A DNA stretch of 5,642 nt, from positions 1 to 5,642 of the forward strand of contig JAGVJT010000139.1 in assembly GCA_020050955.1 (NCBI GenBank), written 5' to 3'. The DNA is from Legionellales bacterium (GTDB taxonomy: Bacteria; Pseudomonadota; Gammaproteobacteria; Legionellales; Legionellaceae). How positions within the stretch are numbered: position 1 is the first letter of the stretch; each line of letters starts with the position of its first letter. The notes below the pieces were generated by a model that searched no databases, had not been told where the DNA came from, and saw only the letters and a program-made list of their open reading frames with translations. The position numbers and the translations under genes are program-made. This document shows positions 1-5,642 of the stretch, one piece after another.

Positions 1-3000
1 AATTACAATACATTCCACCAAAATTTGAAATTTAATCCGAAAACGTCATTAGGCACAGACGGCTATATTCAAGAGTTGTTAAAACATAAACAGACGTCTG
101 TGCAGCACATTCCGTTTACGAACCTGCAATCGTTTTTACAACGTGTTTTAGCTGGCGAGAATGCGCTTGATGTTCGCACCATCATGGACATTAGCGCCAC
201 CTTTACAGGGTATAGCCATGCTGATGTTGCACGTGAGTTAGCACTTTTTTATCAAAATCAAGCGACAGCACCGGCGGTCATTGATTACATTTTATATTTT
301 AATAAAGCAGATCAACTTTGTGCACGATCTTGCCGTGATCCGCATGCAGCTCCTATTGTTTTAAACACAAGTGACCCGAAAGAAATTGAACAGCGCCTAG
401 GTTGTCCTCCTGAGCGTCGTTTTACTTATTATGATCAATCACACACAGTTGGGGTTGATATTAAGCAAGCGCAAGGTAGCAGAGGCCTTGCCTTGGTAGA
501 TGACCGAACGCAGTTACAAGCCTTTTTGCAAGGTGTTATGCGTATGCGCGGGCTTGAGTCTGGCCAATCGATAGGGCTTATTGCACAAAATGATTTGACC
601 TTAGAAGGTCATTTAGAACACATGGCGGCGAACGAAGAAAAGCAATTGAAAAATGATAATTTTGCCGCTGCACTTGAGAAAATTGACAACCTTGTGTATG
701 ACGATTTATTAAAACGCATGAGTTCTTGCGATGATCCAGAACGACAAGCGGTTCTTGCAGAAACATTTAAAGACTATTTTATCGATACACAAAAATTGGA
801 TTTGTATAAGCAATATGGTGCTGTTTCAAAAGAGATGAGCACGAAAGAGGTTTTGAATCGTTATAAAGATCATGCGTTGCGTGAATGGCAAACACTGCTT
901 CTTAAAGTTGACATCATACCTGCACCAGATGATGAACATAAACTCAATGATATGGCATCACTTGTGATTGAAAAAGCATTGCCTCAATGCTATGAGACCG
1001 TCATTTGGCAAGATAAGCAAAATGACGATCAAGAGTATGAAAACGAAAAAGAGCAGCAAAAAGAAGAACAGCGGGAAGAGGAGCAACAAAAAGAAGAAGA
1101 GTTTTTTAACCCTGATTTAAAAGCGAAAGATTTCGTGAGTTGGACGGAACAATCATTACGACAATTTGCAATTGGCATACCTTTCACAGGAGCACTTTCG
1201 TCAATAGCAGCGCTACATACGCAACTACCGGCAGACAGTCATATTTCACCTAATATTTATGTGACGCCAAATTATAAAAATGTTTATCAAAATCAAGAGA
1301 AAATGCTTAGTTATTATTTAAAACCGATGCAATCGATCATGTTTCGACGCGATAAAGCAACGGGCGTATTAATAGCACTTGTGATTTCTAATGATGAACT
1401 CAAGCAAATTAGCCCATGGGTTAAGCAATACGATAACGTATGGATAACTAATCCACAGCAAACGGTGTTATGTGGCACAAGATCTGCGGACGTTCTAGAT
1501 GATCCTAAGTATCATGCCTTGATGGAGCAGCTTTGTTATTTTGGGGGCGAGTTACAGCTTCTTGCCAATCAAGAAACGCCCCTTACATGGCTTGCAGAGG
1601 CAACTGATGATAAATTGACGTATTTTACTGAAAATTTAATGGCGTATCGCAAAACACGACCGGATGATTTTGCGTTATTGAAATCAGTCTTTTCAAACGC
1701 GCATGCAGGTTATAAATACATCAGTGAGCATGCATTTGACGATTTAACTACGGTTGATTGGTCAAAACAATACACCTCTTTAACACAACAAGCACAGCAA
1801 TCGTTAAAAACGTTGGCCACGATTTATCATACGCTCAATCAAAATCCACCCAACCCTATTCCAGATAATGCAGAACGTAGTTACCTTGCACGTTATCCAT
1901 CCCTACCTGCGGCAGCGATTGCGTATATGACCCAACATTTTAATACGCATCGTATGATTCAAATGCTTGAGTGGTTGCAGACAAATCCTTCGATGGGAGC
2001 TGTCGCACCGTCGGTGTTAGAGAATACATTACGGATTCGTTTTGATGATTTGAGCGAAAAGTGCGAGCATGATTTTGAATTGATGCAGTTTCATATTTTG
2101 ATGTCGTGTTTATCATCGCCAGTGTTTCACGAGTCTATGACGCGCATGCCATGCATGATGAACAATTCGTTATTAAAAGCAATTGATTTGCATGCACCAT
2201 TTACATCAGAGCGCATCATGATTGCATTTTTAAAAGCATCTCATCAGTTGAGCACGAATGGCTTCAAACAGTTGTTTGCTTATCCGCAAACGCCAGCAAC
2301 ATTAGAAGCATTGTTTGCACATCCATTTTTTGAAAGAACGGCATTAACAGAGCAGGAATTATTATCCATATTAAGTTTCTGCCATCCTGCTGACATGAAG
2401 ATTATTCTCAACGCCATTCAAAAAATGCCGTTACAAGAAACACAAAAAATTATCTTAAGCAGTATCACACTTCATCATTTTAAATCATCTGACATACGCG
2501 CGGTTCAACCTGTCTTGACCAATTTATCGGCCGTGACACCGCCCTTGCCGTATGACCTTTTTGTTCGTCTTCATACGTTAAATATTACATGCAACGAATG
2601 GCTAAACTTCTTTATTGATGTGGCCGTTCAAGCTGAGCTGCGTTATTTGGATGCATTATTGGCCAATGTGAACATGACCAAAGAAGAGCATTGGACATTC
2701 TTGATTGAGAAAATTAGTACTGATTATCTTGCAACAGTTTTTGATAAAAAAAGCGCCTCATTACCACTTCCTTCACTGCATAAAATGGCTGAACGTGCGA
2801 TGAATGATGTGTTGTTAAATAATTTGGCGCAGGGAGTTCATGTTGATGATACGTTGATTACAAAAATCATGGCGAATATGCATTGTACAAATGCTATGCG
2901 TTTTAACTTGATTGAAAATAAAATCACCAGCCGTGAGCTTGTGAATCAAGCGATACGGGCGTTGCGTCCACCAATAGACGAATCACGGCTTATCACGAGC

Positions 3001-5642
3001 ATTTGTCGCAATACGCATTTATCAGTCGAGGCTAAAGCTCAATTGTTATTAACACGCTCATTCACCAATGCGAGCACTACTGTTCTTCAAACCATGATTA
3101 GTGCGACGCAGAATGATTCGCGTATTTTATCTAAAATTGTGCGTGATTGTTCCATCGAAAATGTCGTGGTGGCCCTGAGTGGTGCGACATCAGCTTATAT
3201 CGATGACAGTTTATTTAGCGTGTGTTTGGCAAAGTCGTCAGGTTTTGATGCATTAATGACCATGCTTATGGAGACCCTAAATGCTCAAAATGAGGCAGGA
3301 CGAGCGCCTTTGTTGCAAAATAAAATGAAAGACGCTGTTTTGGCATCCAATGGTTCGATAACACAAGATGCTTTACAGGCATCCTATGTGCGATTAATAA
3401 ACAAAATACAGCTTGATACGACAGCTCGTACGATGCTAAACGCATTAACGGTGATTGATCGCGCGATGGTTGAAGCTGTGGCTCAAAAGTGGCCTTTACG
3501 AATTGGTTTGATAGCACTTGCGGTGAGTAAAGTGAGTCCTGTCATGTTAAACCAAACGCTACGTGCAACCTCATCACGTCTTGTGATGAACATGATTACT
3601 TCGCGTGTGCTAGCTGAACCCACGGTGGTGGATGTTCTACCTACATGGCATTTGATAAAAAGCAATATGACCGTTACGCCAGTACTTTCTGTGGCGGCAA
3701 AAGCACGATTATTTATCGAGGGTCTGTCAAGAAAATCAGAAGCTTCAGCGTTATCCATCAATACGTTTGTTGATGATGTGATGAGAGAGGAAACGTTAAC
3801 TCCTGATGTATTAACGGCTGTGTTTGCTATGCCAGAAGCATTGCAAGCTTTTTCAAAAGAAACGTTACAACGTATGGTAAAGCATGTGACACAAGCGCAA
3901 ATCACCAATGTGTTGCAATCACCTCAATGCGATGAAGATATTCGCATGGAGCTTTTGAAGGAAAAAGCCAATAACATTGAGCTTGTTAATCAGCTTATGG
4001 TTAATGTAACGGATAATGCACGATGTGTCGCTGCCATTTATCAAAACACCGTATTGACGCTTGCTGATAAGTTAACACTGTTAGCGCCATTGTCATTCCA
4101 ACAGGTCGATGTGACGGTGTTAAATGTGATGATGACATATCAGCCTGCTAACGTGAATTTACTGCAAAAAATTGCGCAAGATTGTGATGATGCAGGTGTT
4201 GCTGCGGCCGCATTGACGGCGATTACGACGCCGATTAGCGAACAGCTCTTTGATCAATGTTTAGCTAAAACGCATGTGTCAGATGAGTTGATGGGCGCAT
4301 TAGTTTCAAAAGTACAACAAGACAATGAAGCCTCATATGTTCCAAAATTACTTGCCAAAGATGCTTCTATCCCTGCGAGGTTGCGATTAATCAATCGTGT
4401 GCAATCGAAGGATGTTGGATTATTGGTGATTCAAGGCGCTGCGAGTGAGCCGTCGCTTCTTGAAGCAATAGAGCGTAAATGGCCGACACCAAGGCAGGAG
4501 CCTTTGTTCACGAGGGCTGATCCTATTATTCAACCTGTTATTGAGCCGGTTGTTGAACCTCGTCAACCCATATCAACGACAATACGACATCCTGTGGAGC
4601 GATTAACGATGGGCTTAGAGCAATCTTCGCTTGATTTAATCGCTTTATGGCAAGAGTTTAATAAATCTTCTACTATGTCGCTTGAGGAGAATATTCGATT
4701 AGTTGGCCAGCTTGTTATAGATAGACGTGTTCCTTTTGTTCAAAAAAGTCGCCTTGTTTGTCATTGGGCGCTGATGCCAGAACTTAATCAACCGATTGCT
4801 GAATTTTTATTAGAAAATTTTTCTGATACATTTTCAAAAGCAATGCTATTGAATGTCGCACGCTTTCCTTACGCATCACCACTGATGGTCATTATTTACC
4901 AGCACCGTGAATGTGATGATGACGTACGTCTTCAATTATTGACGTATGCACACAATCTAAATGAAATATTTTCGCTTCTGCTGCCGATGCGTTCGCCAGA
5001 CAATACAGCGATTATTCGCCAAATTTTTTCCAATCAACAATTATCGTTAGCCGATAAACGTGACTTTTTAATGACACGATTATTTACTTATGTTGATCGA
5101 GCGCTTGCAGAGGAGATTATCAGAACAATTCCTGATTTTGGTCTTGTGGATAAAATCCATCAAGAATGTTTGACGCTTTTACCGCCAGCCCCGGTTGTGA
5201 TTCAAACGACTCATCAGAACAATGGTGCTTTTGATATCGTTGATGATGCAACAGACGATAGTACCGATCATCGCTCAGAACAAGGTGAAGACGATGTCGA
5301 TGTTGATCAAGATGATTTGGATGAGGACAATGATTCTCGACAAAGTGATGCTTCCAGTGATGATGGTGATGACCTCGATGTTGATCCGTTTGATGATACT
5401 CGAACATCAATTGAATCTAATCTAACAGAGCCTGTTGCGCGCGAACGTACAGTGCATGACATTATTGAGGATAATTCATTACCCGTCGACCAAAAGGTAG
5501 AGGCTTTATTGTCTTATTCTTTCGCTTCATTAGATCGCATTATTTATCGAAGTTTGTTGCGTACTGTAGCTAACGATCAACGCATTGTGTTAAAAATTGT
5601 TCGAGAAAGCGATGTTGCAATGGTCTCATCGGTGATTGTGTC
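1..5642 (+). CDS. Giant DUF3638/DUF3645-type helicase-like protein with long alpha-solenoid tail (partial, both ends missing)
   Basis: Frame 1 is open through all 1880 codons. No start or stop is visible, so the complete protein is larger than 1880 residues. Order of parts: C-terminal half of a SecA-like SF2 core (about 1-200), helical stretch (200-336), E/K/Q/R linker (349-367), mixed domain (368-570), then a helical repeat region (about 600-1880) interrupted by a proline linker (1508-1523) and an acidic linker (1745-1799). I see no signal peptide or convincing membrane segment, so a soluble protein is likely. The family match rests on recognised motifs, not on a search: D-I-S-A-x-F-T-G, H-T-V-G-V-D-I-K-Q and Q-G-V-M-R-M-R-G. 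DUF3638 proteins are mostly eukaryotic, with some in intracellular bacteria; their biochemical role is not settled. Arginine codons are nearly all CGN, evenly along the window, so there is no sign of recent patchwork inside the gene. That the frame is coding is near certain; the family is probable; the function is unknown. Confidence 0.93.
169..594 (+). other. Protein domain: C-terminal SF2 helicase-like lobe (DUF3638/DUF3645 type)
   Basis: Residues 57-198. The segment starts with L-D-V-R-T-I-M-D-I-S-A-T-F-T-G (56-70) followed by a V-A-x-E-L helix, which matches my memory of the 'I-D-x-G-A-L-x-x-G ... V-A' region of DUF3638 proteins. Residues 143-157 (Y-Y-D-Q-S-H-T-V-G-V-D-I-K-Q-A) correspond to helicase motif V, compare G-R-G-T-D-I-K in SecA. 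Residues 177-189 (Q-G-V-M-R-M-R-G-L-E-S-G-Q) correspond to motif VI, compare Q-L-R-G-R-S-G-R in SecA. R181 and R183 are the candidate arginine fingers. The R-G-L-A-L-V strand between them (161-166) fits the strand between motifs V and VI. Walker A/B and the rest of lobe 1 are not in the window and should be encoded upstream. By family analogy the lobe would close on ATP bound by lobe 1 and couple hydrolysis to movement; the substrate is unknown. Activity cannot be judged from this half alone. Confidence 0.75.
1045..1101 (+). other. Protein linker: charged E/K/Q/R-only segment, probable short coiled coil or single helix
   Basis: Residues 349-367 consist only of Glu, Lys, Gln and Arg (pattern E-K-E-Q-Q-K-E-E-Q-R-E-E-E-Q-Q-K-E-E-E), and the ten residues before them are also rich in Asp, Glu, Asn and Gln. 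No hydrophobic heptad positions are present, so an extended charged helix or disordered spacer is more likely than a true dimeric coiled coil. It separates the helical region after the helicase lobe from the next folded part, which begins near F368-F369-N-P-D-L. The codons are a mix of GAA/GAG and CAA/CAG, so this is not a simple DNA microsatellite. Confidence 0.7.
1102..1710 (+). other. Protein region: post-helicase domain of the DUF3638-type architecture
   Basis: Residues 368-570. This part has alternating strands and helices, unlike the all-helical tail: for example G-V-L-I-A-L-V-I-S (456-464), D-N-V-W-I-T (478-483) and Q-T-V-L-C-G-T-R (487-494). It ends with C-Y-F-G-G-E-L-Q-L-L (512-521), W530, K538, a F-T-E-N-L helix and Y-R-K-T-R (549-553). 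In DUF3638 proteins I recall a similar order (a G-D/G-E followed by a leucine pair, then a Trp, a Lys, and a terminal R-x-x-R) after the helicase half, so I read this as the conserved end of the family core. That recollection is the only support for the family link. I see no cysteine protease triad that would justify a deubiquitinase label. Confidence 0.5.
2884..3495 (+). repeat. Coding super-repeat, copy A (residues 962-1165)
   Basis: Residues 962-1165 align with copy B (1310-1495). Landmarks in order: C962-x(4)-R967-x(2)-L970-x(3)-K974, E-L-V-N-Q (979-983), N1004-T-x-L-x(4)-K1012, S1020-F1021, L1043-x-K-I-x-x-D-C1050, L1071-F-x-x-C-L-A-K1078, D1083-x-L-M, N1097-E-A, R1131-L-I-N-K-I-Q1137 and E1158-A-V-A-Q-K-W-P1165. 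Residues 1002-1099 align with 1347-1444 without a gap, with 34 identities in 98 by my count. The composition is helical, with hydrophobic residues at helix spacing, so this is one long stretch of an alpha-solenoid. The DNA of the copies has diverged well beyond what recent duplication would leave. Confidence 0.8.
3928..4485 (+). repeat. Coding super-repeat, copy B (residues 1310-1495)
   Basis: Second copy of the long super-repeat, 348 residues after copy A at its start and 330 at its end. Landmarks: C1310-D-E-D-I-R1315-x-x-L1318, K1322, E-L-V-N-Q (1327-1331), N1349-T-x-L-x-L-A-D-K1357, S1365-F1366, L1388-x-K-I-x-x-D-C1395, L1416-F-x-x-C-L-A-K1423, D1428-x-L-M, N1442-E-A, R1462-L-I-N-R-V-Q1468 and E1488-A-I-E-R-K-W-P1495. 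Relative to copy A it lacks about 3 residues near 1337 and about 14 between N-E-A and R-L-I-N, both consistent with loop or whole-helix changes. Directly after K-W-P the solenoid breaks into a proline-rich linker. Confidence 0.8.
4522..4569 (+). other. Protein linker: P-x-x-[QE] tetrapeptide run
   Basis: Residues 1508-1523 read P-I-I-Q, P-V-I-E, P-V-V-E, P-R-Q-P, a four-residue period of proline plus two mostly beta-branched residues plus Gln/Glu. It sits just after the K-W-P end of super-repeat copy B and before a new helical stretch starting near R1531-H-P-V-E-R-L. Such runs usually form stiff extended spacers or short binding segments. Codons vary (CCT, CCG, CCC), so slippage is not actively maintained at the DNA level. 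Confidence 0.7.
4912..5187 (+). repeat. Solenoid module, copy C (residues 1638-1729)
   Basis: Third copy of the module that opens copies A and B. C1638-D-D-D-V-R1643-x-x-L1646-L matches C1310-D-E-D-I-R of copy B; N1678-x-x-L-S-L-A-D-K1686 matches N-T-V-L-T-L-A-D-K1357; M-T-R-x-F-T (1691-1696) matches L-T-R-S-F-T of copy A; and V-D-K-I-H-Q-E-C (1716-1723) matches L-Q-K-I-A-Q-D-C of copy B. C to C length is 86 residues, the same as in copy B and three fewer than copy A. Upstream, F1611-S-K-x-x-L matches F1284-S-K-x-x-L before copy B, and K1582-x-R-L matches K1234-x-R-L, so the super-repeat also covers the stretch between modules. After E-C the copy ends in P-P-A-P and gives way to the acidic linker. 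Confidence 0.75.
5233..5397 (+). other. Protein linker: highly acidic Asp-rich segment
   Basis: Residues 1745-1799 hold 24 Asp and 3 Glu in 55 residues, with Ser, Gln, Val and Leu between them and only two Arg and one His. This is expected to be disordered. Asp strongly outnumbers Glu, unlike ordinary charged linkers elsewhere in the protein. Asp is coded by both GAT and GAC, and no perfect DNA repeat longer than about two units is present. The segment sits between module copy C and module copy D. Possible roles are a flexible hinge, metal or basic-protein binding, or a histone-like or nucleic-acid mimic; the sequence does not decide between them. Confidence 0.8.
5461..5642 (+). repeat. Solenoid module, copy D, second half only (residues 1821 to window end)
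   Basis: After the acidic linker the solenoid resumes. N1825-S-L-P-V-D-Q-K1832-x(3)-L-L-x-x-S-F1841 matches N-T-H-L-S-V-E-A-K1012 ... S-F1021 of copy A, and N1858-D-x-R-I-x-x-K-I-V-R1868-E-S matches N1038-D-x-R-I-x-x-K-I-V-R1048-D-C. The alignment to copy A is ungapped with a fixed offset of 820 residues, about 16 identities over residues 1007-1055. The conserved Cys of the K-I-x-x-[DE]-C signature is Ser here. The first half of the module (C-x(4)-R ...) is absent; that position is taken by the acidic segment. The copy runs off the end of the window. Confidence 0.7.

Noticed and set aside
683..711. TTGACA at 683-688 as a promoter -35 box
   Set aside because: At 17-base spacing the -10 position reads TTATTA, a poor match, and the site is inside the coding frame with no gene start downstream.
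578..766. Minus-strand 62-residue open frame
   Set aside because: Short antisense shadow of the end of the helicase-like lobe; no similarity recognised.
1..1710. Ubiquitinyl hydrolase function, as some eukaryotic relatives are labelled
   Set aside because: No Cys/His/Asp peptidase motif is recognisable in the window; the visible motifs are helicase-like.
3266..3908. Two overlapping minus-strand open frames (3266-3517 and 3483-3908)
   Set aside because: They lie opposite super-repeat copy A and the stretch after it, where the plus-strand frame shows clear conserved repeats; no recognisable protein in the antisense readings.
5293..5328. EF-hand or dockerin-like calcium loop in D-V-D-V-D-Q-D-D-L-D-E-D
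   Set aside because: The D-x-D-x-D spacing is there, but the Gly at position 6 and hydrophobic at position 8 are missing, the position-12 acid is Asp instead of the usual Glu, and no flanking helices are evident; it is part of a general acidic run.
5233..5400. Phase-variable GAT microsatellite
   Set aside because: GAT/GAC codons are interrupted throughout and perfect tandem runs are only about two units long, too short for efficient slippage.
5120..5410. Minus-strand open frame encoding a His-rich 96-residue peptide
   Set aside because: It is the complement of the Asp-rich stretch: GAT runs read on the other strand give CAT/CATC and hence His. It overlaps the clear coding frame and has no ribosome binding site that I can see.
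5222..5425. Plus-strand 67-residue Met/Ile/Leu-rich frame
   Set aside because: A shifted reading of the same GAT-rich DNA (ATG-ATG) inside the giant gene; low-complexity shadow.

Overview
The whole window is the interior of one giant protein-coding gene on the + strand. Reading frame 1 runs from base 1 to base 5642 with no stop codon (1880 complete codons), and neither the start codon nor the stop codon lies inside the window. No other gene, RNA, mobile element, CRISPR array or intergenic region is supported. Residue numbers below count codons from base 1 of the window; they are not the numbering of the full protein.

Layout. (1) Residues ~1-200 look like the C-terminal half of a SecA-like superfamily 2 helicase/translocase core of the kind found in DUF3638/DUF3645 proteins. 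This shows in the D-I-S-A-x-F-T-G stretch, the motif V-like Y-Y-D-Q-S-H-T-V-G-V-D-I-K-Q and the motif VI-like Q-G-V-M-R-M-R-G-L-E-S-G-Q. The ATP-binding half (motifs I-III) should lie upstream. (2) Residues ~200-336 are a helical region, followed by an E/K/Q/R-only linker (349-367). (3) Residues ~368-570 form a mixed domain ending in a stretch (Y-F-G-G-E ... W ... K ... R) that I recall following the helicase part in this family. (4) From ~600 to the end the protein is almost entirely helical and repetitive, an alpha-solenoid with HEAT/LRV-like units of about 43 residues. Inside it I find a long super-repeat of about 330-350 residues and four copies of a two-unit module that ends in K-I-x-x-[DE]-[CS]. 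(5) Two low-complexity linkers interrupt the solenoid: a P-x-x-[QE] tetrapeptide run (1508-1523) and a very acidic Asp-rich stretch (1745-1799).

Organism. Arginine is coded mostly by CGN (only ten AGA/AGG in the frame), third positions lean to A/T, and CAA and GAA are favoured. With a DUF3638-type giant protein, this fits a host-associated bacterium such as a Legionellales gammaproteobacterium. A chlamydia-like organism is an alternative. This assignment is inference from composition and remembered family distribution.

How the parts may work together: an ATP-driven motor-like core is tethered to a very long helical scaffold, which probably binds protein or other large partners. The function is unknown. 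Eukaryotic relatives are sometimes labelled ubiquitinyl hydrolases, but nothing in this window shows a peptidase active site.
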